NCBI RefSeq assembly: GCF_024499015.1
Contig: NZ_CP098604.1
Span: 1,674,001 to 1,738,000 of the forward strand
From: Xanthomonas hortorum pv. pelargonii
GTDB taxonomy: Bacteria; Pseudomonadota; Gammaproteobacteria; Xanthomonadales; Xanthomonadaceae
DNA length: 64,000 nt
Direction of reading: 5' to 3'
The notes under the pieces were generated by a model. The model did not search any database, was not told the DNA's origin, and saw nothing but the letters and a program-made list of their open reading frames with translations. The translations under genes and the position numbers were made by a program. Below, one piece after another: positions 1 to 8,991 of the stretch (positions within the stretch are counted from its first letter, which is position 1; every line of letters begins with the position of its first letter).

Positions 1-1257
1 GAAGGCCACACCGGCCAGCACCGGCAGCGCGGCGATGCGCAGCGGGCGATGCAGCTCCGGGGCATGACGGCGCAGCGCCATCGCGCTGATCGGGCCGGTG
101 AGGTAGGAAATGATGGTCGCCACCGAGATCACTGCCGCCAGCGTGCCCCAGCCGCGGAAGAAGAACAGGAACACGAACGACACCGCCAGGTTGAAGAACA
201 TCGCCATGCGCGGCACGCCCCAGACCGGGTGCAGCTTGCCCAGCACCGACGGCATGGTGCCGTTCTTTTCCATGCCGTAGACCATGCGCGCGGTGGTGGC
301 GGTATAGGTGATGCCGGTACCGCTGGGACTCACGAAGGCATCGATGTACAGCAGCATCGCCAGCCAATGCAGGTTGACGATGATGGCCAGCTCGGCGAAC
401 GGCGAGCGGAAATCGATGCCGTGCCAGCCGGCCTTGGCCAGCAACTCCGGCGGCACCGCGCCGATGTAGGCCACCTGCAGGATCACGTAGACCACCGTGG
501 CCAGCGCGATCGAGCCCAGCACCGCGAACGGGATGCTGCGGCCCGGGTTGCGCGCCTCGCCGGCCAGGTTCACCGGGCTCTGGAAGCCGTTGAAGCTGAA
601 GACGATGCCGGCGGTGGCCACGGCGGTGAGCACCGCCGCCAGGTCGATCACGTGTTCGTCGCCGTGGATGCCGACGCTGAAGTTTTCGCTATGGAAGCCG
701 CTGGCGATCAAGGCCACGCCGGTCGCTGCCGGCACCACCAGCTTGAACACGGTGATCAAGGTGTTGGAGCGCGCGAACAGCTTGACGCTCCAGAAATTCA
801 GGAAGAAATACACCAGCACCAGCACCGCCGAGATCAGCAGGCCGGGGACAGACAACTCCCCTGCTCCACCGGGCGCCTGCACGTACAAGCCTTGCGCCCA
901 CGCCCACGGCCAGGAGGCCATGTATTGCACCGAGGCCTCGGCCTCGACCGGAATCACCGAGACGATCGCGATCCAGTTGGCCCAGCCGGCGATGAAGCCC
1001 ACCAGCGAGCCGTGCGAGTAATGGCTGTAACGCACCATGCCGCCGGACTCGGGGAACATGGCGCCTAGTTCGGCGTAGGAAAGTGCAATGGTGGTGATGA
1101 TCGCCGCGCCCAGAATCCAGGCCCAGATCGCGCCGGGGCCGGCCAGACCGGCGGCGCGCCAGGCGCCAAACAACCAGCCGGAGCCGATGATCGAGCCCAG
1201 GCCGGTAAGCATGAGGGCGAAGGGGCCAACGTCGCGGCGTAGCGATTGTTCGGACAT
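1..1257 (-). CDS. APC-family amino-acid permease (3' end outside window)
   Basis: The reading frame runs leftward from an ATG at 1257 (MSEQSLRRDVGPF) to the window edge, giving about 419 residues without a stop. It is a polytopic inner-membrane protein. The first helix carries a Gly-rich segment (GLGSIIGSGWLFG) typical of APC-superfamily amino-acid transporters, and later hydrophobic helices continue to the edge. The hallmark segment and overall look are closest to the aspartate:proton symporter type (YveA-like), so it probably imports an amino acid with protons; the substrate is inferred only. It stands alone, facing away from the small lipoprotein gene at 1364-1735. Confidence 0.85.
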   Translation of the reverse strand, partial: MSEQSLRRDVGPFALMLTGLGSIIGSGWLFGAWRAAGLAGPGAIWAWILGAAIITTIALSYAELGAMFPESGGMVRYSHYSHGSLVGFIAGWANWIAIVSVIPVEAEASVQYMASWPWAWAQGLYVQAPGGAGELSVPGLLISAVLVLVYFFLNFWSVKLFARSNTLITVFKLVVPAATGVALIASGFHSENFSVGIHGDEHVIDLAAVLTAVATAGIVFSFNGFQSPVNLAGEARNPGRSIPFAVLGSIALATVVYVILQVAYIGAVPPELLAKAGWHGIDFRSPFAELAIIVNLHWLAMLLYIDAFVSPSGTGITYTATTARMVYGMEKNGTMPSVLGKLHPVWGVPRMAMFFNLAVSFVFLFFFRGWGTLAAVISVATIISYLTGPISAMALRRHAPELHRPLRIAALPVLAGVAF

Positions 1258-1363
1258 GAAGAGCCTGGCTGTGAGGACGCCGTGAACCGGCAACAAGCCT
1301 GTAATGATCGCAGAAGCGGCCGCTCATCGTCAGTGCGTATTCAGGCTTGTGTCCGACAACCAC

Positions 1364-1735
1364 CTAGCCGTGGCAATCGGTGCTGGGTGCCTTGGCATCC
1401 ACGCAGGTATGCGCCTCACGCGGGACGCCACGCAGTGCGCGCACCTGCCCTGGGGCCAACGCAAAGCTGTCCAGGGTGGTACGTGCGCAGGCCGGTGTGG
1501 CTGCCGCAGCGCCGGCCGTGCGCGCGGCGCAGTGTTCTTCATAGACCAGGTAATGGCAGTGGCCGCTGCTGCTGGCCAGGCAATGCACGTTGGTTTCGGT
1601 GGCGGTGGCCAGGGTCTTGCTGAAGATCACGTCCTGGCCATTGCTGGTGGTGCGGGTGATGGAAGTGGTGCCGTTACGGTCGTGGCAGCCGGCCAACGCA
1701 AGCAGGCAATACACGAGGGAGGCGATCAGGCGCAT
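1364..1735 (-). CDS. small predicted lipoprotein, unknown function
   Basis: A 123-residue protein that starts with a short signal peptide and a lipobox (LLALAGC, Cys17), so it should be lipidated and held in the cell envelope. The mature part has several Cys and His residues (for example HCLASSSGHCHYLVYEEHC) and a Val-Pro-Arg-Glu stretch near the end. I do not recognise the family. It lies 36 bp downstream of the LytTR regulator gene and on the same strand, so it could be co-transcribed with the two-component pair, but nothing ties it functionally. Confidence 0.6.
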   Translation of the reverse strand: MRLIASLVYCLLALAGCHDRNGTTSITRTTSNGQDVIFSKTLATATETNVHCLASSSGHCHYLVYEEHCAARTAGAAAATPACARTTLDSFALAPGQVRALRGVPREAHTCVDAKAPSTDCHG

Positions 1736-1771
1736 TGAGGCAATCCTTTCAGTCGATGCGATTGGGGGGAA

Positions 1772-2548
1772 CTACATGCCACGGAACAGGCTCATGAACG
1801 GCTGGCTGACGGTGAGCGTTTCGCTGCGCCCGCGCAGGGCCAGCCGCCCCTTGCCGGTGTCGTCGCGTACCACCGAGGCGACCGCCTTCATGTTGACGAT
1901 GGTGGAGCGGTGGATCTGCTTGAACACCTGCGGGTCCAGCACGTCGAGCAACTCGCGCAGCGGTGTGCGCAGGATCGCTTCGCCGGCGGCCGTCATCACC
2001 GTGGTGTATTTCTGATCGGCCTGGAAGTACGCCACCTCGTCCAGCGCGATCAGACGTGTCTCGCGGCCGCTGCTGGCGGTGAGCCAGGCCAGCGGCGGTT
2101 GCGCGCTGGGCGCAGCCGGGCGTGCGGACAGGCGCTGCAATAGGGCCTCCAGCACGCTGCCATCCGGCTGGCCGGCGGCGGCGCGCTGTTGCACGCGCTG
2201 CCAGGTGGCCTGCAGGCGCTCGCGGGCGATCGGCTTGAGCAGGTAATCCACCGCGCCGTGTTCGAACGCATCGATGGCGTACTGATCGTAGGCGGTGACG
2301 AAGACCACCTGGGTGTGCGGGCTGCTCTCGCGCATCGCACGTGCCACTTCGATGCCGGTGAGGCCGGGCATGCGGATATCCAGAAACACCACATCGGGTT
2401 GTTGCGCGGCGATGGTTTCCAGCGCGCTGGCGCCGTCCTCGCATTCGCCCACGATCTGCAGTTGCGGGCACACCTGCGCCAGCAACTGCAGCAACGATTG
2501 CCGCAGCAATGCCTCGTCTTCGGCGATCACCGCACGTAACGCACTCAT
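1772..2548 (-). CDS. LytTR-family response regulator
   Basis: A 258-residue response regulator. The N-terminal receiver domain (about residues 5-125) has the acidic pair near residue 10, the phospho-acceptor Asp57 (VVFLDIRMPG) and the conserved Lys in YLLKPI. The C-terminal LytTR DNA-binding domain (about 155-255) contains RLIALDEVAYFQADQKYTTV and FKQIHRSTIVNM, typical of AlgR/LytR/AgrA regulators. Its ATG overlaps the stop of the sensor kinase gene (ATGA at 2545-2548), so the two are translationally coupled and form a cognate pair. Target genes cannot be deduced. Confidence 0.93.
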   Translation of the reverse strand: MSALRAVIAEDEALLRQSLLQLLAQVCPQLQIVGECEDGASALETIAAQQPDVVFLDIRMPGLTGIEVARAMRESSPHTQVVFVTAYDQYAIDAFEHGAVDYLLKPIARERLQATWQRVQQRAAAGQPDGSVLEALLQRLSARPAAPSAQPPLAWLTASSGRETRLIALDEVAYFQADQKYTTVMTAAGEAILRTPLRELLDVLDPQVFKQIHRSTIVNMKAVASVVRDDTGKGRLALRGRSETLTVSQPFMSLFRGM

Positions 2549-3876
2549 GCCTGCACCTGCGTGGTGTGTGTCTGCGGGTTGGGCAATGGCGGCGGCATGC
2601 TCACCGCTGCGATATGCGCGGGCAGCGGCAAGCTGATCGTGGCGGCCACCCCGCTGGGGAAGTTGGAGACGATGGCGAAGCTGGCCTTGCCGGCGTAGAT
2701 CAGCTGCAGCCGCTCGCGCAGGTTCTTCAAACCGATGCCGGTGCCCTGACTGTGGGTGTTGAAGCCCTGGCCATCGTCGGCCACGGTGAGCGTGGCATGG
2801 TCGTCGATGCGACGCGCCAGGATCCACACCGTGCCGCCGCCGGGCTTGGGTTCCAGGCCATGCTTGATCGCGTTTTCCACCAGCGTCTGCAACATCATCG
2901 AGGGCAGCTGCAGCGCGCGCAGCTCGTACGGCACTTCCACCTGCAAGGCCAGCCGCGCGCCCATGCGGATGCGCAGGATTTCCAGATAGGCCTGGGTGCG
3001 TTCGAGTTCTTCGCCCAGGCTGGAGATGGCACCGTCGGCACTGGGCAACGAGCTGCGCAGGTACTGGATCAGGTGCCCGATCATGATCTCGGCGCGCGGC
3101 GGGTCGGTGCGCGCCAGCACCTGCGCGCTGGCCAGCGTGTTGTAGAGAAAGTGCGGCTCGACCTGCGCATGCAGCAGATTCAGCCGTGCCACCGCCAGTT
3201 CCTTCTCCATCACCGATTGCTCGGCCGCGGCCTGCTCGTCGCGACGCTGCTCGCCAACCCGGCGTACCACCGCACGATTGATCGCCTCGGCGTTCTCGAA
3301 ATTGCTGCCCTCGTCCACTGCGAACAAATCGACCCAGGCGCCGGCATCGGGTTCGCATAACACGGTGACGCTGCTGGTGCCCTGCCCCGGCGTGATCGTG
3401 ACCAGCACCTGATTGCGCTTGATCGCAAAGCGCGCGAACAGATTCCAGCGCGAGGGCTGACGTCCTTCATAGGGATCGATACGGCGCACCTTGGCGCGGA
3501 TCAGCAGGCTGCCCGGTGCGCATTCGATGTCCTGCACGCGCGGCAGTGCGCGCACCGCTTCTTCGACGACGGCGAAGCTGGCCTGCACGTCCAGTGGCAC
3601 TTCGATCTGGCGCCGTTGGCGGGTGGACAAGGTGTCGTGATCCAGACGACCGGCGATCAGCCGCACCCGCCGCACATGCGTGATCGCACTCATCAAGGCC
3701 AGCGTCAGCAGCACCACGCAGATCAGCCCGAAGAATGCGCCGGTGGAACCGAACAGCTGCGCCCACATGATCCCGGCCACCACCAACGCGGCAGCCCAGG
3801 CGAACACGATACGCACGATCAGAAAGACGCTGGCAGACACGGGGGCGAGCTCGTTGGGTTGGGACGCGGCGAGCAT
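2545..3876 (-). CDS. LytS/YehU-type membrane sensor histidine kinase
   Basis: Sensor partner of the LytTR regulator. Two transmembrane helices near the N terminus (FLIVRIVFAWAAALVVAGIM and FFGLICVVLLTLALM) are followed by a cytoplasmic region and a His_kinase domain with the phospho-acceptor motif EPHFLYNTLAS. The HATPase domain has an N box (LVENAIKHGL) and G boxes (DDGQGF, GTGIGLKNLRERL). There is no large periplasmic loop, so the stimulus may be intramembrane or cytoplasmic. The start is uncertain: ATG 3876 gives 443 residues, while an in-frame ATG at 3984 would add 36 residues. I chose the shorter form because it places the first helix near the N terminus; neither start has a convincing ribosome-binding site. 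Confidence 0.88.
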   Translation of the reverse strand: MLAASQPNELAPVSASVFLIVRIVFAWAAALVVAGIMWAQLFGSTGAFFGLICVVLLTLALMSAITHVRRVRLIAGRLDHDTLSTRQRRQIEVPLDVQASFAVVEEAVRALPRVQDIECAPGSLLIRAKVRRIDPYEGRQPSRWNLFARFAIKRNQVLVTITPGQGTSSVTVLCEPDAGAWVDLFAVDEGSNFENAEAINRAVVRRVGEQRRDEQAAAEQSVMEKELAVARLNLLHAQVEPHFLYNTLASAQVLARTDPPRAEIMIGHLIQYLRSSLPSADGAISSLGEELERTQAYLEILRIRMGARLALQVEVPYELRALQLPSMMLQTLVENAIKHGLEPKPGGGTVWILARRIDDHATLTVADDGQGFNTHSQGTGIGLKNLRERLQLIYAGKASFAIVSNFPSGVAATISLPLPAHIAAVSMPPPLPNPQTHTTQVQA

Positions 3877-4159
3877 AGCCGGCAAGTGCGCAGCCGAAAG
3901 CCCGAAGCGACGAATGGCCGCCAGCGGCGCCTCAATTGCCTGGATCGCGGCACGAAACCCGGCCTTCCCGGCAGTGGCAGGCATGCAGGTGCGCGGTATG
4001 CTCGGCGTCTGCGGCGCTGCGCCCTGTGCCTTGAAGATGCCGGCTACCGTGCATGAAAGAGGCCTGGCGTGTGCAGATGCCGCGCCGGGCATGTTGCTTC
4101 CATGCGCAAGCCGCGTTGCCCTCTATCGCCTTGCCATCCACCACACACTTGGGAGTCGC

Positions 4160-5374
4160 ATGCACCGTCGTCATTTTTTGCAGAGCGCCGGCCTTGCGCT
4201 TGCGGCCGCTTCCACCACTAGCTGGGCCGCGACCGGCCCTGCCAGTGCAGCACCTTCTTCGCCGCTGCCGGCTGCGGCGCCTGGCGCGCTGCCGAGCCAG
4301 TTCGCCGCATCGCCGCCGCTGGCGCCGATCCACGCCTCGGTCGATCGCATCATTGCCATCAACGGCTGCACGCGGCCGTTCCGTGCGCAGGGGCCGCGCA
4401 TCGAGGCCGAGCGCATCGGTCGCAAGACGGTGGTGCACAACTACGGGCATGGCGGCAGCGGATGGTCGTTGTCGTGGGGTGCGGCCGAACACGCGCTGCG
4501 GCTGGTGCGTGCAGCCGATGCCGAGGCGCGTGAGCTGGCGGTGATCGGCTGCGGCGCGATCGGGCTGACCACCGCGCTGGTGGCACAACGCGCCGGCCTG
4601 CGCGTGCGCATCTATGCACGCGAGCGCCTGCCGGATGTGCGTTCGTTCTACGCAACAGGGGTGTGGTCGCCGGATTCGCGCGTGTGCACCAGCGAGCACG
4701 CCACGGCCGACTTCAAGACACGCTGGGAAGAGATGGCGCGCATCTCGTTTCGCCGCTACCAGACCTCGCTCGGCCTGCCGGGCGAGCCGATCGAATGGCG
4801 CGATGGCTACGCGTTATCGGATGTGCCGTTCGACCAACCGATTCCATCGGCAGAAGCGCACGAGCCGGACTATCCGCCGCTGGAGCGCGAATTGATCCAT
4901 GACCTCGGCCCGCGCTCGCAGCCGGTCGCTCCCGGCAGCCATCCGTTCCCGGTGCCGTTCGTGCGCCGCTATAGCCAGCTGACCTTCAACCTCAGCGCCT
5001 ATGCACGATTGTTGATGGACGACTTTCTGCAGGCCGGCGGCGAGCTGTACACCTGCAGCTTCGAGCACCCGCGCCAGTTCGGCGATCTGCGCGAGAAGAT
5101 CCTGGTCAATGCCACCGGCTACGGTGCGCGTGCGTTGCTTGGCGACGACAGCGTCATCCCGGTGCGTGGGCAAACCGCGCGCCTGATTCCGCAACCGGAA
5201 GTCACCTACGGGCTGGTCTGGCGTGGCCACAATCTCAATGTGGTGCCACGCCGCGATGGGCTGCTGGTGCAAGCGCAAGGCGCGAACGATTTCAACAATG
5301 CCGATGCCACGCCGGATCACGCAGCCTCTGCAGCGGCGGTGCGCGAATTGGCGCGTCTGTTTCCCTCGGCGTGA
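4160..5374 (+). CDS. secreted FAD-dependent oxidoreductase, D-amino-acid-oxidase-like
   Basis: A 404-residue protein starting MHRRHFLQSAGLALAAA, a twin-arginine-like signal followed by an Ala-rich hydrophobic stretch, so it is probably exported folded with its cofactor. A dinucleotide-binding motif (AVIGCGAIGLTTALVAQRAG) lies about 130 residues in. The segments FYATGVWSPDSR and LVNATGYGARALLGD resemble the DAO/GlyOx fold, which oxidises amino groups using FAD and oxygen. The C-terminal part (VVPRRDGLLVQAQG) resembles the end of D-amino-acid oxidases but is shorter. It is divergent from the sensor kinase gene with about 280 bp between the chosen starts. Substrate unknown. Confidence 0.8.
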   Translation: MHRRHFLQSAGLALAAASTTSWAATGPASAAPSSPLPAAAPGALPSQFAASPPLAPIHASVDRIIAINGCTRPFRAQGPRIEAERIGRKTVVHNYGHGGSGWSLSWGAAEHALRLVRAADAEARELAVIGCGAIGLTTALVAQRAGLRVRIYARERLPDVRSFYATGVWSPDSRVCTSEHATADFKTRWEEMARISFRRYQTSLGLPGEPIEWRDGYALSDVPFDQPIPSAEAHEPDYPPLERELIHDLGPRSQPVAPGSHPFPVPFVRRYSQLTFNLSAYARLLMDDFLQAGGELYTCSFEHPRQFGDLREKILVNATGYGARALLGDDSVIPVRGQTARLIPQPEVTYGLVWRGHNLNVVPRRDGLLVQAQGANDFNNADATPDHAASAAAVRELARLFPSA

Positions 5375-5396
5375 GCTGTTGCGCGAGCGCCAGCAC

Positions 5397-5576
5397 TCAC
5401 GCGTCGCTGAGTGAGGCCTGCAATGCGCGGGCCAGTGCGGCATCGCCGCTGACCAATTCATCCCAACGCAAGACCACACCCTTGCGCTTGCCCTTTTCGA
5501 CCAGCTTCAAGCCCTGCGGGTCGATGATCAAGGTGTAGGTCGACGCGCCGATGTGCAGTTCTCGGCGTAGCGGTTT
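5397..5576 (-). pseudogene. remnant of a small conserved protein, 5' end replaced by a repeat
   Basis: The minus strand has 59 open codons ending at TGA 5397-5399, reading KPLRRELHIGASTYTLIIDP and continuing through KLVEKGKRKGVVLRWDELVSGDA. This looks like a genuine small protein with alternating strand-like segments. There is no ATG, GTG or TTG in frame near the beginning, and the frame runs straight into the palindromic repeat at 5577-5722. I infer that the repeat removed or displaced the start codon and promoter. I do not know its function. Confidence 0.55.
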
Positions 5577-5722
5577 AGAGCGGCGAACAAAACTACTGCG
5601 CAGCCGTCAGGCGGGCGCGGCCGGTGCTCGGAATCCTCATGTACCACTCGTACACTCCGGTTCCTGCGCGCCGTCCGCACCCGCCTGACGGCTGCTCGCT
5701 ACGTTTTTTTAGCCGCTCTTAT
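5577..5722. repeat. about 145-bp near-palindromic intergenic repeat (MITE/REP-like)
   Basis: The two halves are imperfect reverse complements. The left end reads gagcggcgaacaaaac, the right end gttttttttagccgctc-like, and inside lie cagccgtcaggcgggcgcgg and its counterpart ccgcacccgcctgacggctg. The centre holds tcatgtaccactcgtaca. No transposase is present. A fragment matching the right end recurs at 8946-8973. The whole unit can fold into one long hairpin, as expected of a non-autonomous mobile palindrome. Confidence 0.7.
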
Positions 5723-6071
5723 CCAATGGCGTCATGCCAACGTCTCGCGCAGTAGTGGACCACCGTTGTAGCGCATCGCGATGCCTGCACGGCGCTGTTT
5801 TTGCAGCCTCCCTGCAGGGCCACGGCACAGGCCGCCATCGCATCGGGATCACCGCATCCACCGATCCCGCTAACACGTCGGTGACTAGCTTAGCGACCCA
5901 TGCGAGACAGCTTGAAATCCGGTCACCGCGACCTTGCAGCACTGGCGTGCGTCATGCCCGTGCACTGCGATGCCGACGTGACGAAGCCGCTGGCTCGCAG
6001 GCAGTTGAAGGCATGACACGCACACGGTGCACCGCACTGTTGACCCACCTATCCACTCGAAGGAGCCGCCC
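5723..6071. other. intergenic region, no gene seen
   Basis: No convincing coding frame on either strand. The end of the region (6060-6070) holds the strong AAGGAG ribosome-binding site of the YciE-like gene, and its promoter must lie here. I could not pick out a clear -35/-10 pair. Confidence 0.5.
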
Positions 6072-6578
6072 ATGGCGATCAAGACAATTGAAGAGCTTTT
6101 CATCCACGAACTGTCGGACATCTACAGCGCAGAAAAGCAGCTGACCAAATCGCTGCCGCGCCTGGCACGCGCGGCGACCGAGCCCAAGCTGGTCGAGGCA
6201 TTCAAGGTGCATCTGGAAGAAACCCAGGGCCAGATCGAACGGATCGACCAGATCGTCGAACTGCTCGGCATCAAGCTCAAGCGCATCAAGTGTGCAGCGA
6301 TGGAAGGCCTGGTCGAAGAAGGCCGTGAGGTGATCGAAGAGATCGAAGCCGGTCCGGTGCGCGATGCGGCACTGATCGGTGGCGCACAGAAGGTGGAGCA
6401 TTACGAGATCGCTTCGTACGGCACCATCGCGGCCATCGCCAAGCAGCTCGGTTACTCCGATGCGATCACGTTGTTGCTTGCAACCCTGGAAGAAGAAAAA
6501 GCCACCGATGAAAAGCTGACCCTGCTTGCAGAGCAAGGTGGCAACCAAAAAGCATCCAAGACCAGTAAAGCGGCCTGA
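6072..6578 (+). CDS. YciE-like ferritin-like protein (DUF892)
   Basis: A 168-residue protein beginning MAIKTIEELFIHELSDIYSAEKQL, the signature opening of the DUF892/YciE family, a four-helix ferritin-like bundle. Glu and His residues of the di-iron type are spread along the helices (HELSDIYSAEKQ, HLEETQGQIERI, EHYEIASYG). Family members are stress-induced and expected to bind metal; the exact reaction is unknown. The start was chosen because AAGGAG lies just upstream and the domain begins there. It is followed after 137 bp by manganese catalase, so both probably belong to an oxidative or general stress response. Confidence 0.92.
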   Translation: MAIKTIEELFIHELSDIYSAEKQLTKSLPRLARAATEPKLVEAFKVHLEETQGQIERIDQIVELLGIKLKRIKCAAMEGLVEEGREVIEEIEAGPVRDAALIGGAQKVEHYEIASYGTIAAIAKQLGYSDAITLLLATLEEEKATDEKLTLLAEQGGNQKASKTSKAA

Positions 6579-6715
6579 TGCATCGCGCAGTGCGGCACTG
6601 CCGCGCTGCGTCTGCCCGCGTCTGCGGGCATCACCCCCCGAAAGCCAGAGCCCCGTGTTTGCTGTCCGTTTACCGAGTGGCAGTCATCCCGGGCGCCAGC
6701 CATGGAGCACGACCC

Positions 6716-7615
6716 ATGTTTATGCATAACAAGCGGTTGATGTACACCGTCCGCGTTGCCGAACCGAATCCGGATCTGGCCACGTTGATGCTCGAGCAGT
6801 TTGGCGGACCGCAGGGCGAACTCGCCGCTGCGATGCAGTACTTCACCCAGGCATTGGGCGAAGACGATCCGGGCCGCAAGGATTTGCTGTTCGATATCGC
6901 CACCGAAGAACTGAGCCACCTGGAGATCATCGGCTCGATCATCGCCATGCTCAACAAGGGACCGAAGGCGGTGTTGTCCGAAGGCATGGAAGAGGCCATG
7001 GAGATGCGCTCCATGACCCAGAACAGCACCAGCCACACCCAGCAGATCTTGTACGGTGGTGGCCCGGCGCTGGTCAATTCCAGCGGTGTGCCGTGGACGT
7101 CGGCGTATGTGGACTCGATCGGTTGCCCGACCTCCGACCTGCGTTCCAACATCGCCGCCGAAGCACGCGCCAAGCTGGTGTACGAGCGTCTGATCACCGT
7201 CACCGACGATCCGGGCATTGTGGATGCGCTGCGCTTTTTGATGACACGCGAGGTGGCGCATCAGAAGTCGTTCGAGAAAGCGCTGTACTCGATCGAGCCG
7301 AACTTCCCGCCGGGCAAGCTGCCGGGCGACCCGCGCTTCACCGACACCTACTACAACATGTCGCAGGGCGAAGGCGACATGGTGGGTCCGTGGAATGCCG
7401 GCGAGCAATGGGACGTGGTTGCAGACCGCGAACTGCAGACTGCAGTCGATGGCGGTGACGGCTCGGCCACGGTTGCGTTGGACGCGACCCAGACCGACGC
7501 ACTGGACGCGATGTCGTTGCGTCTGCTCTCCAATCCGGAGCTCGATCGCGTGACCGGTGCCGACCTGGGCGCAGGCCCGGGTGCCGGCTCCACCACCGGC
7601 GACATCCAGCGCTGA
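6716..7615 (+). CDS. katN: manganese (non-haem) catalase
   Basis: A 299-residue protein starting MFMHNKRLMYTVRVAEPNPDL. It carries the dimanganese ligands of the family: a Glu in FGGPQGELAAAMQY, the Glu-Glu-x-x-His pair in IATEELSHLEII, and the Glu-His pair in MTREVAHQKSFEKAL. It disproportionates hydrogen peroxide using a di-Mn centre and so needs no haem. Length fits the family (about 290). The C-terminal 60 residues are Asp/Gly/Thr-rich and probably flexible. It follows the YciE-like gene and ends before a clear terminator at 7646. Confidence 0.92.
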   Translation: MFMHNKRLMYTVRVAEPNPDLATLMLEQFGGPQGELAAAMQYFTQALGEDDPGRKDLLFDIATEELSHLEIIGSIIAMLNKGPKAVLSEGMEEAMEMRSMTQNSTSHTQQILYGGGPALVNSSGVPWTSAYVDSIGCPTSDLRSNIAAEARAKLVYERLITVTDDPGIVDALRFLMTREVAHQKSFEKALYSIEPNFPPGKLPGDPRFTDTYYNMSQGEGDMVGPWNAGEQWDVVADRELQTAVDGGDGSATVALDATQTDALDAMSLRLLSNPELDRVTGADLGAGPGAGSTTGDIQR

Positions 7616-7645
7616 ACCTGCTGAGTGCCAGCGCACCCAGCATTG

Positions 7646-7675
7646 GCCCGGGTCGTTCGCGACCCGGGCTTTTTA
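7646..7675 (+). terminator. rho-independent terminator after katN
   Basis: A strong GC hairpin with arms gcccgggtcg and cgacccgggc-like, followed by TTTTT, about 30 bp after the catalase stop codon. Confidence 0.85.
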
Positions 7676-7770
7676 GTGCGACGACAGATCAAGCAATGAC
7701 GGCATAAGCTGCACCACGCCAGACAGTGCGTAGGCTGCTTGAAAACATGCACACCGACCATCTCCACTGG

Positions 7771-7874
7771 TCCTTGCCCGCCCACCGTCGCGGGACCTTA
7801 CGCGGCATGGATGCCGCGTAAGAGCTTACAAGGACGTACTTGCAGCGTGTCCCGCGATGGTGGGCGGGCAAGGG
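7771..7874. repeat. structured repeat family, copy A
   Basis: The outer stem pairs tccttgcccgcccacc with ggtgggcgggcaagg, continuing as cgcgggac with gtcccgcg. Inside is a second hairpin, ttacgcggcat/atgccgcgtaa with a two-base loop, then a conserved linker (gagcttacaaggacgtac) and gcagcgtgt. The same core occurs at 17646, 17851 and 25290, and in reverse orientation with different stem sequences at 17409 and 24971. It lies between katN and a hypothetical gene; no open frame explains it. Confidence 0.8.
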
Positions 7875-8142
7875 CCCTGCAGCAAACCAGCAGATCAACC
7901 GCTCTGCCCCCAACGCACCCACACCATTCAATCAACGCTCAAAGCCACCAAGACCGGAGCTTCAACATGAGTCGGATGTTCCAAGCCAAACTGGTTGAAG
8001 GCTTGATGCCCTAGCCGTGTGCGATGCATGCGAAATGCATGACGCATGACCATGCCGCCTTCCGTAGCTGAAACAACATCGCACGACCAGAACGACGACG
8101 GCCCCCAGGGGCCCCTTTATGTTTGCTGCCTGACATTCCCAC

Positions 8143-8715
8143 TTAAACGCGCGCGATCTGCGCCGAGTGCTCTTCGCTGGTCCAGTCCGGCCGTACGCCG
8201 GCTGCAGTCGTATAGCGATTCAACTGCCAAGGCGTGAGATGCAGCATGGCCACTTTGCCGCCGAGCTGCAGCCATTGTTTGACATCGCCATCGATGCAGA
8301 GCGGACGATGCGTGGGCATGCTGGCCGACGAGGCCACCAGCAAGGAGAACCCCATTTGCAGGCGGCCGCCGATATCCATCACGTTGCGCAGGCCCGCTGC
8401 GTACACCTCGCCATTGTCCTGACTCAACCAGGTGGCGGCAGTGCTGCCATCTGCAGAGGCCGTGCAGACGAATCCGCATAGCGGAATCGCACAGCGCTGT
8501 GTTTCCCAGATCGCCAGATCCACGCCGCCCAGCCAGCTCGGCTCCTGCATGTGGATCGAGCGCTGCTGTCCGGGAGCGCGTCGACCGAAGGTGGCACGTT
8601 CTTCGCGTTTGCCGCCCCGATCGGCGATCAGAATGTCCGCATCGGCGCCCACGCCGACCTCGACCCATGCGTTGCTCGCCACGCGGGCGGACAACTGAAG
8701 AATGCGCGTAATCAT
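8143..8715 (-). CDS. hypothetical protein, 190 residues
   Basis: The frame starts MITRILQLSARVASNAWVEV and reads as a soluble protein with ordinary amino-acid composition and no signal peptide or membrane helix. Segments such as WLSQDNGEVYAAGLRNVMDI and TPWQLNRYTTAAGVRPDWTS look like real folded protein, and Trp/Cys content is normal for a coding sequence. I do not recognise the family. It is isolated: repeat copy A lies downstream and about 275 bp of gene-free sequence upstream. Confidence 0.6.
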   Translation of the reverse strand: MITRILQLSARVASNAWVEVGVGADADILIADRGGKREERATFGRRAPGQQRSIHMQEPSWLGGVDLAIWETQRCAIPLCGFVCTASADGSTAATWLSQDNGEVYAAGLRNVMDIGGRLQMGFSLLVASSASMPTHRPLCIDGDVKQWLQLGGKVAMLHLTPWQLNRYTTAAGVRPDWTSEEHSAQIARV

Positions 8716-8945
8716 GACTACTCCACTGTGTACGTCTCAAGGACTCGGGGTCGATACGCACAATGCGCGCCAAGTTTATGACTGACGTGGACACCGGTGC
8801 TGCAAGGATCTCGTTGAATTCAGCTGCACACTCTTTTTAGCGACGATCCAACAGGTCGCAAGATGTGCACTGGTGCGCAGATTTTTCCGTGACGGGGGTA
8901 CGTTTGCATGCAGGTCTGCATGCAGTTGCAGTGCAACGCGACGGA

Positions 8946-8973
8946 GCTCGCTACGTTTTGTTAGCCGCTCTTA
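8946..8973. repeat. end fragment of the 5577-5722 palindromic repeat
   Basis: The stretch gctcgctacgttttgttagc followed by cgctctta matches the right end of the palindromic repeat at 5693-5720 with one base difference. Just upstream (8906-8923) is a small perfect inverted repeat, gcatgcag/ctgcatgc. This looks like a decayed or truncated copy. Confidence 0.6.
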
Positions 8974-8991
8974 GACCGTGTGCGATGCATC

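Noticed and set aside
1088..1623. Plus-strand frames over the permease start and lipoprotein
   Set aside because: They have Arg/Pro/Gln-rich products without family signals; the minus-strand genes explain the region.
7967..8014. A 15-codon ATG frame after repeat copy A
   Set aside because: Too short to support, with no clear ribosome-binding site or conservation evidence.
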